Position numbers and translations under genes: made by a program
Shown: piece after piece, positions 1-9,344 of the stretch
Position numbering within the stretch: the first letter of the stretch is position 1
How the letters are laid out: every line of letters starts with the position of its first letter
NCBI GenBank assembly: GCA_000014925.1
Contig: CP000474.1
Location: 744,001-808,000, forward strand
Direction of reading: 5' to 3'
DNA: 64,000 nucleotides
DNA from: Paenarthrobacter aurescens TC1
Lineage (GTDB): Bacteria; Actinomycetota; Actinomycetes; Actinomycetales; Micrococcaceae
Notes under the pieces: model-generated
Seen by the model: the letters and a program-made list of their open reading frames with translations, nothing else
Told to the model about the DNA's origin: nothing
Database searches by the model: none

Positions 1-981
1 GGCCGACGGCTGGGGGCGGAGTTCGCCGTCATGCTCACATTGCTGGGTGTGCTGGCCGGCGTGGTCATCCGCTCCAGTGGCGGCGGTGCATTGGTGATGG
101 CCGGTACGGTGATCATTGGCGTGGCCATCACCATTGGCAACATCGCAGTGCCGCTCATCATCCGGCGGGACTTTGCACCCAGGCGGCAGGCAACCGCAAT
201 GGGCGTGTACACGGCCGCGCTCAACATCGGCTCGTTCCTCACCTCCGTGGCCACCGCGCCACTTGCCGAGCTGGTGGGATGGCGACTTGCCCTTGCTGCA
301 AGCGCCCTGCTGGCCTTGGCTGCCATCCTGTTCTGGGTGCCCACCGTGGGTGCACGCCGGGCGTTCGTGCCAGCCGCTGTGCCGGTTGTTCCTGCTTCCT
401 CGTCCGGGGGCGTTGCGGGTGTTCGCTGGTTGACCGTGGGCCTGACACTTGGCTTCGCGGGCCAGGCGTTCTCCTACTACGGCGTCACCGCGTGGCTGCC
501 CAGCTTCCTGTCCGACGAACTCGCCATGGGAACCGCCCAAGCCGGCGCGGGTTCCTCACTGTTCCAGATTTTCGCGATTGTGGGCGGCTTGGGCGTCCCG
601 CTCCTGGCCCGCTTCGCGAGTACGACGACGGTGGCGGTCACCTTGAGTGCGCTGTGGCTGACGGTTCCCGTGGGCTTGTTGTTGGCGCCTTCGTGGTGGT
701 GGATGTGGTCCTCCCTGGGCGGAGTTGCCCAGGGCGGAGGCATCACGGTGATCTTCATTGCCGTCATCCAATTCGCCCATTCACAGGCCGCCGCCGGCAA
801 GATGTCCGCCGTGGTGCAGGGCGTGGGTTACTGCTTCGCTGCCTTGGCTCCCACGATTGTTGGCTACGTGCACAGTGTTACCGAGGGCTGGACGGTGCCT
901 TTGTTCGTGATCCTCGGCTCGGTGCTCACGTTCTGCGTGTGCACCACCTTGTCCGTGCGCTGGGTGGCCCGGCAGCGCTGA
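1..981 (+). CDS. MFS transporter, CynX/NimT type (5' end outside window)
   Basis: C-terminal ~326 residues of a major facilitator superfamily permease in the cytoplasmic membrane. The frame is open from base 1 and begins GRRLGAE, which reads like the conserved loop between helices 2 and 3, so the true start lies to the left and the ATG at 31 is internal. About ten hydrophobic segments follow, with the usual central hydrophilic linker after helix 6 (near base 370). The stretch GNIAVPLIIRRDF after helix 4 resembles the CynX/NimT branch, whose known members move cyanate or nitroimidazoles; the substrate here cannot be read from sequence. It converges on aceB across hairpin-rich DNA. Confidence 0.8.
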   Translation, partial: GRRLGAEFAVMLTLLGVLAGVVIRSSGGGALVMAGTVIIGVAITIGNIAVPLIIRRDFAPRRQATAMGVYTAALNIGSFLTSVATAPLAELVGWRLALAASALLALAAILFWVPTVGARRAFVPAAVPVVPASSSGGVAGVRWLTVGLTLGFAGQAFSYYGVTAWLPSFLSDELAMGTAQAGAGSSLFQIFAIVGGLGVPLLARFASTTTVAVTLSALWLTVPVGLLLAPSWWWMWSSLGGVAQGGGITVIFIAVIQFAHSQAAAGKMSAVVQGVGYCFAALAPTIVGYVHSVTEGWTVPLFVILGSVLTFCVCTTLSVRWVARQR

Positions 982-1023
982 GCTTTTCTCGCTTGGCCGG
1001 CCCGATTCGGGGGTTCCCTGCTG

Positions 1024-1047
1024 ATCGTGCCGTGCGCACGGCACGAT
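1024..1047. repeat. 24-base perfect palindrome after the MFS gene
   Basis: ATCGTGCCGTGC is followed directly by its exact reverse complement, with no spacer. It starts 42 bases after the MFS stop codon, between converging genes. It could form a cruciform or transcript hairpin, or be a dimeric protein site; no T-run follows. Confidence 0.6.
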
Positions 1048-1100
1048 GTGCAGCGGGGCATCGAAATGGGCCGCTCGGGCATGGACTCGGGCATGGAGAA

Positions 1101-1175
1101 GCCCCGTTGCTGGGCTGCCTCCCCGACGGTCGGGGTCACTTGTTGCGAAGAGTGCAGGCAGCCCAGCGTCGGGGC
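1101..1175. terminator. Nested inverted repeat between MFS gene and aceB
   Basis: Arms at 1101-1120 and 1156-1175 are reverse complements at 18 of 20 positions. Between them sits a smaller perfect hairpin (CCCCGAC, one base, GTCGGGG; 1121-1135). Lying between converging stop codons, it is probably a two-way, T-less terminator, although the arms are long for that role. Confidence 0.5.
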
Positions 1176-1200
1176 TTGATGGTGTCGCTACCCAGTAGAA

Positions 1201-2853
1201 CTAGGCCGCGACGAGTTCCTCCTCCGTGGCCTCTTCACGGGCCTCAGTGAGGAAACGGGCGTACGCGGGGATGGTCAGGAAGGTGGGGAATTCCTCGGCC
1301 AGGGTGACTTCTTCGAAGATGGCGCGGGCATCAGCGAAGCGGTCTCCGTCGAAGCGTTCCAGTCGGGCGTATTCCTCATCCAGCATGTCCTCAACCCATT
1401 CGCGGGTAATGATGTCACCGTGGTCAGTGATGGCGTGGGAGTGGATCCACTGCCACAGCTGGGAGCGGGAGATCTCCGCGGTGGCGGCGTCTTCCATGAG
1501 GTTGTGGATGGCCACAGCTCCGTTGCCCCGCAGCCAGGACTCGATGTAGCGGATGCCCACTTCGATGTTCAGGCGAACCCCGCCCTCGGTGATGGTGCCC
1601 TCGGTGCTGGCGATGTCGATCAGTGCGCGGTCATCGGGAGTGACGTCCTCGCGTGAACGGTCCAGCTGGTTGGGGCGGTCTCCGAGAACTTCGTCAAAGA
1701 CTTCCCGGCACACCGGCACCAGGTCCGGGTGGGCCACCCATGAACCGTCGAAGCCGTCGTTGGCCTCACGGGTCTTGTCCGCACGGACCTTCTCGAACGA
1801 AGCCTGGTTTGCTGCTTCGTCCTTGCGGTTGGGAACAGCAGCAGCCATGCCACCAATAGCCATGGCACCGCGGCGGTGGCAAGCCCGGACCAGCTGCTCC
1901 GTGTAAGCGCGCATGAACGGCTGGGTCATGGTCACCTGGCCGCGGTCCGGGAGGACAAAACGCGGTCCACGGGTGCGGAAGTTCTTGATCAAGGAGAAAA
2001 TGTAGTCCCAACGTCCGGCGTTCAAACCCGAAGCGTGGTCACGCAGTTCGTAGAGGATCTCTTCCATCTCGAACGCAGCCGTGATGGTTTCGATCAGAAC
2101 CGTGGCGCGAATGGTGCCCTGCGGGATGCCGAGCAGGTCCTGGGCCAGGACGAAAATGTCATTCCACAAGCGGGCTTCGAGGTGGTTCTCGATCTTCGGC
2201 AGGTAGAAGTACGGGCCCTTGCCCTGGGCGATCAGGCGGCGGGCGTTGTGGAAGAAGAACAGCCCGAAGTCCACGATGCCTCCGGCGATTGGCTTGCCAT
2301 CGATCAGCATGTGCTTCTCCGGCAGATGCCAGCCACGGGGGCGGACCACGATGGTGGGCAGGTCCTCGGCTGACTTCAGCTTGTATTCCTTGCCCTCAGG
2401 AGAAGTGAAATCGATCCGGCGCTCCAAAGCATCGGTCAGGTTCAGCTGCCCTTGGATCACGTTCCGCCACGTCGGTGTGGACGAGTCTTCCATGTCAGCC
2501 AACCAAACCTTGGCACCGGAGTTCAGGGCGTTGATGGTCATCTTCTTGTCCACCGGGCCCGTGATCTCCACGCGGCGGTCCTCCAAACCAGGTGCCGGGG
2601 GAGCCACTCGCCACGACGGGTCGTTCCGGATGGCTTCGGTCTGCGGCAGGAACCGCGGATCCTGGCCCCCTGAAATTTGGTTGCGGCGGGCGTGCCGTGC
2701 CTGCATCAGCTCCTGACGACGATCCGCCGTCGACCGGTGCAACTTGCCAATGAACTCGAGGGCGTCCGGCGTGAGGACCTCGTTCTGCCGGCAAATGGGC
2801 TGCGCGGTGATGGTGATGCCATTGATAGTGAAGTTGTCAGTGAAGCTGTTCAT
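1201..2853 (-). CDS. aceB: Malate synthase A
   Basis: Second enzyme of the glyoxylate shunt: condenses glyoxylate with acetyl-CoA to malate in the cytoplasm. The 550-residue product has the isoform-A length and hallmark segments: [11 protein letters not shown] (171-181) for glyoxylate/Mg binding, the [20 protein letters not shown] block, and a late region with [19 protein letters not shown]. Start at ATG 2853 is chosen because AGGAGA lies 7 bases upstream; an in-frame start 66 bases earlier would add residues with no family resemblance. It lies 113 bases downstream of aceA on the same strand, so the two are probably co-expressed, with RamB-like control likely. Confidence 0.96.
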   Translation of the reverse strand: MNSFTDNFTINGITITAQPICRQNEVLTPDALEFIGKLHRSTADRRQELMQARHARRNQISGGQDPRFLPQTEAIRNDPSWRVAPPAPGLEDRRVEITGPVDKKMTINALNSGAKVWLADMEDSSTPTWRNVIQGQLNLTDALERRIDFTSPEGKEYKLKSAEDLPTIVVRPRGWHLPEKHMLIDGKPIAGGIVDFGLFFFHNARRLIAQGKGPYFYLPKIENHLEARLWNDIFVLAQDLLGIPQGTIRATVLIETITAAFEMEEILYELRDHASGLNAGRWDYIFSLIKNFRTRGPRFVLPDRGQVTMTQPFMRAYTEQLVRACHRRGAMAIGGMAAAVPNRKDEAANQASFEKVRADKTREANDGFDGSWVAHPDLVPVCREVFDEVLGDRPNQLDRSREDVTPDDRALIDIASTEGTITEGGVRLNIEVGIRYIESWLRGNGAVAIHNLMEDAATAEISRSQLWQWIHSHAITDHGDIITREWVEDMLDEEYARLERFDGDRFADARAIFEEVTLAEEFPTFLTIPAYARFLTEAREEATEEELVAA

Positions 2854-2966
2854 TTCAATCTCTCCTATGAGAAGCAAATGTTCGACGGCGGCACTTCCGC
2901 GAGATGCGCACCAGGCCAAGGAGCCGGTCCGCAGGCCGGAGGCGACAGCCGCCGTCGGGAATTGGT

Positions 2967-4310
2967 TTAGTGGAACTGGCCCTCTTCGGTCGATCCGACC
3001 AGTGCGAGGGTGGATGCGTTCGGGTTGAGCGCTGTTGCGATGTCGTCGAAGTAGCCTGTGCCGACTTCGCGCTGGTGCTTGGTGGCGGTGTAGCCGCGGG
3101 ACTCGGAGGCGAATTCCTTTTCCTGGAGCTCGACGTAGGCACTCATGCCTTCACGGGCGTAGCCGTGGGCGAGGTCGAACATCGAGTAGTTCAGGGCGTG
3201 GAATCCGGCCAGGGTGATGAACTGGAAGGTGAAGCCCATGGCACCGAGTTCGCGCTGGAACTTGGCGATGGTGGTGTCGTCCAGGTGCTTGCGCCAGTTG
3301 AAGGACGGGGAGCAGTTGTAGGAAAGCATCTGGTCCGGGAACTCGGCCTTGACCGACTCGGCGAACTTCCGGGCCAGCTCCAGGTCCGGGGTGCCGGTCT
3401 CCATCCAGATGAGGTCGGAGTACGGTGCATAGGCCTTGGCGCGGGCGATGCAGGGTTCGATGCCGTTGCGGACCTTGTAGAAGCCCTCGGCCGTGCGAAC
3501 AGGCTGTCCACCTTCGCGGAGTATGAATTCCTGGTCGCGCTCGTCAACGTCGGAGGTGATCAGGGTTGCTGCTTCGGCGTCGGTGCGGGCGATGACCACC
3601 GTGGGGGTGCCGGCGACGTCGGCTGCCAGGCGGGCTGCGTTGAGGGTGCGGATGTGTTGCTGGGTGGGAATCAGGACCTTGCCACCGAGGTGGCCGCACT
3701 TCTTTTCGGACGCGAGCTGGTCTTCCCAGTGAACGCCCGAGGCGCCGGCGGTGATCATGGACTTCATGAGCTCGTAGGCGTTCAGCGGGCCACCGAAGCC
3801 GGCTTCGGCGTCGGCGACGATCGGGACCAGCCAGTCCTCAACGGTCTTGACGCCCTCGGCATATTCGATCTGGTCTGCGCGGAGCAGGGCGTTGTTGATG
3901 CGGCGGACAACCTGGGGTACCGAGTTGGCCGGGTACAGGGACTGGTCCGGGTAGGTCTGGCCCGAAAGGTTGGCGTCAGCTGCAACCTGCCAACCGGAAA
4001 GGTAGATGGCGCGGAGGCCGGCCTTGACCTGCTGCACTGCCTGGTTGCCGGTCAGCGCACCCAAAGCGTTGGTGTAGCCGCCGGTAGGAGCTTCTTCGGT
4101 GAGCTGCTTCCACAGCTTCTCCGAACCGCGGCGGGCCAGGGTGTGCTCTTCGGAGACGCGACCGCGGAGGCGGACGACGTCGGTAGCCGAGTAATCGCGG
4201 GTGACGCCTTCCCAACGCGGGTTGGCGGACCATTCAAGTTCCAGCGCTGCGGCCTGCTCGCCTGCTGTGTCCTGAGCGGACGACTCTGCTGGTTCAAATG
4301 AAGCGGTCAT
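2967..4310 (-). CDS. aceA: Isocitrate lyase
   Basis: First enzyme of the glyoxylate shunt: cleaves isocitrate to succinate and glyoxylate, allowing growth on acetate and fatty acids. The 447-residue length fits the short bacterial class. The catalytic signature KKCGH is at residues 203-207 (active-site Cys206), followed by [11 protein letters not shown]; the substrate region [10 protein letters not shown] is near 103. ATG 4310 is chosen for its upstream AGGAG. Its promoter region is shared with the divergent RamB-like gene, as in other actinobacteria where RamB controls aceA and aceB. Confidence 0.97.
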   Translation of the reverse strand: MTASFEPAESSAQDTAGEQAAALELEWSANPRWEGVTRDYSATDVVRLRGRVSEEHTLARRGSEKLWKQLTEEAPTGGYTNALGALTGNQAVQQVKAGLRAIYLSGWQVAADANLSGQTYPDQSLYPANSVPQVVRRINNALLRADQIEYAEGVKTVEDWLVPIVADAEAGFGGPLNAYELMKSMITAGASGVHWEDQLASEKKCGHLGGKVLIPTQQHIRTLNAARLAADVAGTPTVVIARTDAEAATLITSDVDERDQEFILREGGQPVRTAEGFYKVRNGIEPCIARAKAYAPYSDLIWMETGTPDLELARKFAESVKAEFPDQMLSYNCSPSFNWRKHLDDTTIAKFQRELGAMGFTFQFITLAGFHALNYSMFDLAHGYAREGMSAYVELQEKEFASESRGYTATKHQREVGTGYFDDIATALNPNASTLALVGSTEEGQFH

Positions 4311-4482
4311 CTTTGATCTCCTATGTGGTGCCCGGGCCGGCCTCCGCTGCGCCTTTGCTGCATCGGCCGGCTTGCCCGGGGTCTGTATTTCTTTTTCGTA
4401 AGACCTACTTTTCTGCACTTCCAAGAGGGTTACTAGGGGAAAACTATGGAAAGAAATGCACTTCTTCGCGTATTCTCAAGAA
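4311..4482. promoter_or_regulatory. aceA / ramB-like divergent control region
   Basis: This 172-base region separates divergent aceA and the RamB-like gene. TGCACTTC occurs twice in the same orientation (4414-4421 and 4457-4464), 43 bases apart, close to four helical turns. TATTCT at 4471-4476 is a possible -10 element placing the transcript start almost on ATG 4483. The published RamB site of Corynebacterium glutamicum also centres on a TTTGCA-like core, but the match here is weak; operator identity is inference. Confidence 0.4.
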
Positions 4483-5970
4483 ATGTCGCCTGTGAGCTGG
4501 AATCGCGAAGTCGCGTCGCCGTCGTTACCCGCTGCGTCCCCTGAACTGGACGTCATCAGCCTTGGCCGCCGCGTGCGCCATCTGCGCAAGCAGGCGGGGC
4601 TGACGCTGGACGACTTGAGTGCCGCCGTCGGGACCGCACCCAGCCAGTTGAGCCTGATCGAAAACGCCAAACGCGAGCCCAAGTTGGGGCTGCTGCAGCA
4701 GCTCGCCGCGTCACTGAATGTGACCATCGATCAGCTGCTCGGAGCCGAGCCGCCAAGCCGTCGGGCGGCCTTGGAAATTGAGCTCGAACGGTACCAGCGC
4801 GGGCCGCTCTACGAGTCTCTCAACCTGCCCAAAATCCGCATCAGCTCGCGGCTTCCGCTCGATGTGCTGGAGTCTCAGGTGGGGCTGCTCCAGGAGCTCG
4901 AACGCAAACTTAATGAGCAAGTCGCGACGCCGGAAGAAGCCCGCCGCGCGAACGGCGAGTTGCGTGCCATGATGCGCGAGCGCGGCAACTATTTCCCCGA
5001 GTACGAGGCGGAGGCGCAGAAGGTCCTCAAAGGAGTGGGTTACACCACCGGTCCGCTGAGCCAGCACGTTATCGCGGACATCGCCGAGAACCTGGGTTTC
5101 ACCCTGCACCATGTGGGTGATCTTCCCCATTCCACGCGGTCCGTGACCGATTTGAAGAACCGCAGAATTTATCTGACGCAGAACCAACGCCAGGATCATG
5201 ACCCCCGTTCGGTCCTCCTGCAGGCGCTGGGCCACTACGTCCTGGGGCACGAAACTCCGCGCAATTACGGGGATTTCCTGGCGCAGCGGGTGGCGACCAA
5301 CTACTTCGCTGCCGCTTTGCTCCTCCCCGAGCAGGCCACGGTGGAGTTCCTGCAAAAAGCCAAGGCCGCCAAGGAAATTGCCGTGGAGGACATTCGCGAC
5401 GCCTTCGCCGTGTCCTACGAAACGGCCGCGCACCGCTTCACCAACCTGGCCACCAAGCATTTGGGCATCACCACGCACTTCCAGAAGACCCACCAGTCCG
5501 GCATCATTTACAAGGCCTACGAGAACGACGGCGTCACCTTCCCGCAGGACCACACCGGGGCAATTGAAGGACAACCGTCCTGCAAGGCGTGGACCTCCCG
5601 TGCAGTGTTCGATGTGCCGGACAAATTCAGCGCCTACAGCCAGTACACGGACACCCCTTCGGGTACGTACTGGTGCACGGCTCGGACCGAACGGTCGGCC
5701 GCCGGTGAATTTTCCCTGAGTATTGGTGTGCCGTACCAGCATGTGAAATGGTTCCGGGGGCGCGAGACTACTGCCCGGGCAACGTCAAACTGCCCGGATC
5801 CCAATTGCTGCAAGCGGCCCCCGGCATCATTGGCGAACGAGTGGGCCGGCAACGCGTGGCCCTCCGCCCGCGCGCACTCGCACCTGCTGGCAGCCATGCC
5901 CCCGGGTGCGTTCCCCGGCGTGGACGAGACAGAGGTATACAGCTTCCTGGCGGCCCACTCCGAGCGCTGA
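4483..5970 (+). CDS. ramB: RamB-type XRE regulator of acetate/propionate metabolism
   Basis: Cytoplasmic DNA-binding regulator of about 495 residues. An XRE helix-turn-helix lies at ~28-85 (LGRRVRHLRKQAGLTLDDLS, then SQLSLIENAKREP). A central IrrE/ImmA-like region follows, with a degenerate metal site (ALGHYVLGHE rather than HExxH). The C-terminal domain is Cys-rich (CPDPNCC) like short-chain acyl-responsive regulators. Family and position beside aceA fit RamB, which represses or tunes glyoxylate-cycle genes. Start is uncertain: ATG 4483 lies 6 bases after a -10-like TATTCT (leaderless start), while ATG 4456 would add nine residues; neither has a strong Shine-Dalgarno. The stop codon directly abuts a 32-base repeat array. 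Confidence 0.85.
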   Translation: MSPVSWNREVASPSLPAASPELDVISLGRRVRHLRKQAGLTLDDLSAAVGTAPSQLSLIENAKREPKLGLLQQLAASLNVTIDQLLGAEPPSRRAALEIELERYQRGPLYESLNLPKIRISSRLPLDVLESQVGLLQELERKLNEQVATPEEARRANGELRAMMRERGNYFPEYEAEAQKVLKGVGYTTGPLSQHVIADIAENLGFTLHHVGDLPHSTRSVTDLKNRRIYLTQNQRQDHDPRSVLLQALGHYVLGHETPRNYGDFLAQRVATNYFAAALLLPEQATVEFLQKAKAAKEIAVEDIRDAFAVSYETAAHRFTNLATKHLGITTHFQKTHQSGIIYKAYENDGVTFPQDHTGAIEGQPSCKAWTSRAVFDVPDKFSAYSQYTDTPSGTYWCTARTERSAAGEFSLSIGVPYQHVKWFRGRETTARATSNCPDPNCCKRPPASLANEWAGNAWPSARAHSHLLAAMPPGAFPGVDETEVYSFLAAHSER

Positions 5971-6045
5971 CCCTCTCTCACATCCCTCGTGCTTGGCCGT
6001 GACCCTCTCTCACATTCCGGCAACATTTGGCCATCCCTCTCTCAG
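5971..6045 (+). repeat. Array A of the 32-base-period GTGAGAGAG family
   Basis: CCCTCTCTCA begins at 5971, 6003 and 6035: three cores spaced exactly 32 bases. The intervening bases are only partly alike. The array starts on the base after the ramB-like stop codon and ends 65 bases before the serpin start, with the CTCTCTCA strand reading toward the serpin gene. Related arrays lie at 15171, 16291, 18009 and 53879. Confidence 0.85.
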
Positions 6046-6110
6046 ATCGCGTGAGTTCCCACCACAAACGGAGCACCATGTGAGGACGACACCAAGCAGG
6101 GGGATGCGTC

Positions 6111-7412
6111 ATGAATCGAGTCCGCAAAGCGACAACGCTGATCGCGGCAGCCGCGCTGGTGAGCGGCTCGGCGACGATCAGTGCTTGCGCGCCCCAACCA
6201 GCCGACGTCGGGCTCTTGACGGCCGACGGCGTGACTCGCGTTTCGGTTCAAACTGCGGACTACTCTGCGCAGCTTGAGGCTTTCAATGCGTCAGCGCGCA
6301 AGCTCGGTGTCACGCTGCTCGCCGATGGCGGCGACTCCGGCAGCGGCAACGTGGTGTCGTCGCCCGCCAGCCTGCTGATTGCGTTGAGCATGCTCCGGTC
6401 CGGGGCGTCGGGGGTCACTGCTGCGGAGATGGACTCGGTTCTGGGTTTGCCGGCCGAAGGGCGAGACGAAGCGATGAACGCGCTGCTCGCCTCCCTTGAA
6501 AAGTTCGACGGCGACCCCGGCTCAGTGGACGAAGAGAACCCGCCGCAGAAGCCGGTCATGCACGCTGCCAACGGGCTGTTCGTGGACAAAGGGGTGCCCA
6601 CTGGCGAGGCTTTTCTGACCACGCTGGGTAAGCATTTTGGCACGGGCGTGTATCCGGTGAACTTCAGGGACGAGGCCGTGACCAAGCCCGCCATTGACCA
6701 GTGGGTCAGCAAAAACACCGGTGGGCGGATCAAGGAAGCCCCTGCACAATACAGTCCGGACAACACCTTCAGCCTGCTCAACGCCCTCTACTTCGCCGCA
6801 GCCTGGCAGGCTCCCTTCGACGCGAACGACACGGCGGACAGCCCCTTCACCAAGGCCGGAGGCGAAGTGATCAACGTACCCAGCATGCACTCATCACTCA
6901 CCATGGCCTACGCGGAAGCTCCGGGTTGGAAGGCAGTGGACCTGCCTTACGCCGAGGGCTTCGTGATGCGGCTGATACTGCCCGACGGCGGTGCGTCTGG
7001 TCCGGACGGTCCGGCTGCGGTTTCTGCGGAGGTGCTTGCCGATGTGGCGAGGGAGCTTTCCGGGGCACAACAGGACATGGTCCACATCAGCATGCCCAAG
7101 TGGGACCACAAAACCACGTTCGAACTGCGGAAAGTGTTCGAAACGCTGGGACTCAAGGACATGCTGGCGACTTCCACCGACTTCGATTCCATCCAGCAGG
7201 GTATGAAGCTGACGCAGGCGGCCCAGGCAGCCAACATCACTGTTGCTGAGAAAGGGACCATCGCTTCAGCGGTGACCCAAATCAATGCAGAGGCGTCCAG
7301 CGCGATGGTCCCGGAACGGAAGATCATCCTTGATCACCCGTTCCATTACCAGATCGTTCACAGTGAGACGGGCATGCCCCTCTTCACGGAGTGGGTGGCG
7401 GACCCGCGCTAG
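6111..7412 (+). CDS. Serpin-family lipoprotein (serine protease inhibitor)
   Basis: Predicted secreted, lipid-anchored serpin of 433 residues. Residues 1-26 form a signal peptide ending in a lipobox-like ISAC (Cys26). The serpin fold is marked by VVSSPASLLIALSMLRSGA (~81-99), NALYFAAAWQAPFD and the C-terminal LDHPFHYQIVHSETGMPLF. The hinge and reactive loop fall in EKGTIASAVTQINAEASSAM (~380-400), alanine/small-residue-rich as in inhibitory serpins. Start ATG 6111 follows a G-rich ribosome site. A role against host, predator or own proteases is inference. Its TAG stop overlaps that of the converging TetR gene within one CTAG. Confidence 0.9.
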   Translation: MNRVRKATTLIAAAALVSGSATISACAPQPADVGLLTADGVTRVSVQTADYSAQLEAFNASARKLGVTLLADGGDSGSGNVVSSPASLLIALSMLRSGASGVTAAEMDSVLGLPAEGRDEAMNALLASLEKFDGDPGSVDEENPPQKPVMHAANGLFVDKGVPTGEAFLTTLGKHFGTGVYPVNFRDEAVTKPAIDQWVSKNTGGRIKEAPAQYSPDNTFSLLNALYFAAAWQAPFDANDTADSPFTKAGGEVINVPSMHSSLTMAYAEAPGWKAVDLPYAEGFVMRLILPDGGASGPDGPAAVSAEVLADVARELSGAQQDMVHISMPKWDHKTTFELRKVFETLGLKDMLATSTDFDSIQQGMKLTQAAQAANITVAEKGTIASAVTQINAEASSAMVPERKIILDHPFHYQIVHSETGMPLFTEWVADPR

Positions 7413-8023
7413 CGGACCAGTCGCTCCACCAGGACTGCAGCTGCTTGAACAACCTCGTCGGCTGCCTGCTTGGATGCACTCAGAGCCACTTCCTGCCCGG
7501 ACACTGTCACGATGTCCGTGATCACCGCGACCGTGAGCCTGCCCAGGGTGTCGTCGCTGGCGCCGAGGAGCACGGTGTTCTGCCGGACCCATTCGCGGCC
7601 GCGTTCCCGCCTGAGTACTTCGAAGCCCGGGGGAGTGTCGCCTTCGATGAACACGCGCTCCAGATCCCGGTGCTTCCAGGTGTAGTCGAAGTAGCTGCGA
7701 CTGCCCACGTTGAACAGCGCTAAGGGATCGTCTTCGCCGGCCTTCCGGGCTTTGGCCACGGCCGCGGCGACCAGCCTTTCGTGCTCGTTTTGGTAGTGGT
7801 CCCAGAGCGCGAGGAAGAGTTCGGTCTTCCCTCCGAAGTGGTGATAGAGGCTGCCGACGCTGGATCCGGCGCGCGCCACGATGTCCGAGATGCTCGCGTC
7901 GGTGAAGCCATGCTGGACGAACACTTCGGTGGCAGCGTCCAGCAGGTTGCGTTGGGTGGCAGCTGTCCGGGTCCATTGCCAGGAGCCCGCGTTGTTGGCT
8001 ACTTCGGATGTCTTGCGGACCAT
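7409..8023 (-). CDS. TetR-family transcriptional regulator
   Basis: DNA-binding repressor of 204 residues. The N-terminal helix-turn-helix spans ~18-60 (RNLLDAATEVFVQHGFTDASISDIVARAGSSVGSLYHHF), and the rest is the variable ligand-binding domain. ATG 8023 is preferred because GAGGAG lies upstream at normal spacing; an earlier in-frame start would add eight residues. Divergent from the cytochrome-b-like gene across 303 bases containing three short palindromes, so it probably controls that gene and itself; the ligand is unknown. Confidence 0.88.
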   Translation of the reverse strand: MVRKTSEVANNAGSWQWTRTAATQRNLLDAATEVFVQHGFTDASISDIVARAGSSVGSLYHHFGGKTELFLALWDHYQNEHERLVAAAVAKARKAGEDDPLALFNVGSRSYFDYTWKHRDLERVFIEGDTPPGFEVLRRERGREWVRQNTVLLGASDDTLGRLTVAVITDIVTVSGQEVALSASKQAADEVVQAAAVLVERLVR

Positions 8024-8326
8024 GCTTTGGGCTCCTCTCACAGGCAAGGCAAAGACCGGAGTGTCGACCGGCCATTTTTTGGAATCCTACCTCCGAAAGA
8101 ATCCACATAGCCATCAACAAGCCTTGACTGCCCCGTGAAACACAGGAAATAATTCTGGAAGTCTGTTCTAGAAATACGTATTGCGGCATGTATCCGAATG
8201 CTGCGATTTTTGACGTCGAACGCCCCGAAACCCGGGTGCCGTTTTCACCGTCGGGCTGCAACTGGTTGAATCGCTATATAGCGCCAACTGGTCGCAGCCA
8301 AACAAGCCAGAGAGGAACGCGGCCTG
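8024..8326. promoter_or_regulatory. Divergent TetR / cytochrome-b-like promoter region
   Basis: Three perfect palindromes lie in this 303-base gap: TTCTAGAA (8166-8173), overlapping by one base AATACGTATT (8173-8182), and CGCTATATAGCG (8272-8283) 43 bases before the membrane-protein start. The last contains an AT-rich core that could also serve as a -10 element. They are plausible TetR operators; no coding frame here looks real. Confidence 0.5.
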
Positions 8327-9259
8327 ATGTCCGTTTCAAGCAAGTCGTCCGGGATCACGTCGAACAGGTGGTTCAAACCCGTCGTCGTCACCGCAGGAGC
8401 TTTGGTGGTGGCCCTCATCCTGGTGCTCGTGGCGCAATGGCTCCGGACCCTTCAGCCGGTCCAGCAGTTCCTGGTGGATTACCCCGGGCACTCGGCCGTT
8501 CCTGAGGGCGCTCCCACCGGCTTCCCCGCCTGGCTGGGGTGGCAACACTTCCTGAACATGTTCTTCATTGTCCTGATCATCCGTTCGGGCTGGCAGGTGC
8601 GGACCACCACACGCCCGGCGGCAAACTGGACCCGGAACAACAAGGGCTTCATCAAGACCAAGAACCCGCCCACCAAGATCAGCCTGGACCTCTGGTTCCA
8701 CCTGACGCTGGACGCGCTCTGGGTCCTGAACGGCATCATCTTCATCGTGCTGCTTTTCGCTACCGGTCAGTGGTTGAGGATCGTTCCCACCAGCTGGGAT
8801 GTCTTCCCCAACGCCGTCTCCGCCGGATTGCAGTACGCCTCGCTGAACTGGCCGGTTGAAAACGGTTGGAACAACTACAACAGCCTCCAGCTCCTGACCT
8901 ACTTCATCACGGTGTTCATCGCGGCACCGCTGGCCATCCTCACGGGCATTCGGATGTCCGGTGCATGGCCCAAGAAGGCTGCGATCAACAAGTTCTACCC
9001 GATCGAACTGGCCCGGAAGGTCCATTTCCCGGTGATGATCTACTTCGTGGCCTTCGTGATCGTCCACGTCACCCTGGTGCTGGCTACCGGCGCCCTGAGG
9101 AACCTCAACCACATGTACGCGTCGAACGACGATAACAACAGCTGGTGGGGCTTCGGCATCTTCGCGGCTTCCATCGTCTTCACTGCGGCCGCCTGGTTCC
9201 TTGCCCGCCCGCTGTTCCTGCGGCCGATCGCCTCGCTCATGGGCAAGGTCTCGCGCTAG
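8327..9259 (+). CDS. Cytochrome b561/b6-like membrane protein
   Basis: Integral membrane protein of 310 residues with about five to six helices. Histidines placed inside helices suggest bis-His heme ligation: WQHFLNMFFIVLIIRSGW (~near 82), LWFHLTLDALWVLN (~near 126), and a pair in KVHFPVMIYFVAFVIVHVTLVL (~228-245). This pattern belongs to the cytochrome b/b6 domain class that carries electrons to or from periplasmic partners such as molybdoenzymes, but no partner gene is adjacent. ATG 8327 follows GAGGA. Likely regulated by the divergent TetR protein. A strong terminator follows. Confidence 0.75.
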   Translation: MSVSSKSSGITSNRWFKPVVVTAGALVVALILVLVAQWLRTLQPVQQFLVDYPGHSAVPEGAPTGFPAWLGWQHFLNMFFIVLIIRSGWQVRTTTRPAANWTRNNKGFIKTKNPPTKISLDLWFHLTLDALWVLNGIIFIVLLFATGQWLRIVPTSWDVFPNAVSAGLQYASLNWPVENGWNNYNSLQLLTYFITVFIAAPLAILTGIRMSGAWPKKAAINKFYPIELARKVHFPVMIYFVAFVIVHVTLVLATGALRNLNHMYASNDDNNSWWGFGIFAASIVFTAAAWFLARPLFLRPIASLMGKVSR

Positions 9260-9290
9260 CGTTCACGCAAAGAAGCCCTCACGCAAAGAA

Positions 9291-9330
9291 AACAGCCGCC
9301 CCGGAAGAGTTTCCGGGGCGGCTGTTCTTG
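9291..9330. terminator. Bidirectional rho-independent terminator
   Basis: A perfect 16-base stem (arms 9291-9306 and 9311-9326) with loop GAGT lies between converging genes. It is flanked by A-rich sequence on the left and TTCTTG on the right, so it can terminate the cytochrome-like gene rightward and thiD leftward. Confidence 0.9.
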
Positions 9331-9344
9331 CATGTGCCGCAGAG

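Noticed and set aside
2904..4301. Long open frame antisense to aceA
   Set aside because: Composition artefact of high GC on the strand opposite a strongly conserved gene; repetitive Gly/Val/Asp composition and no family resemblance.
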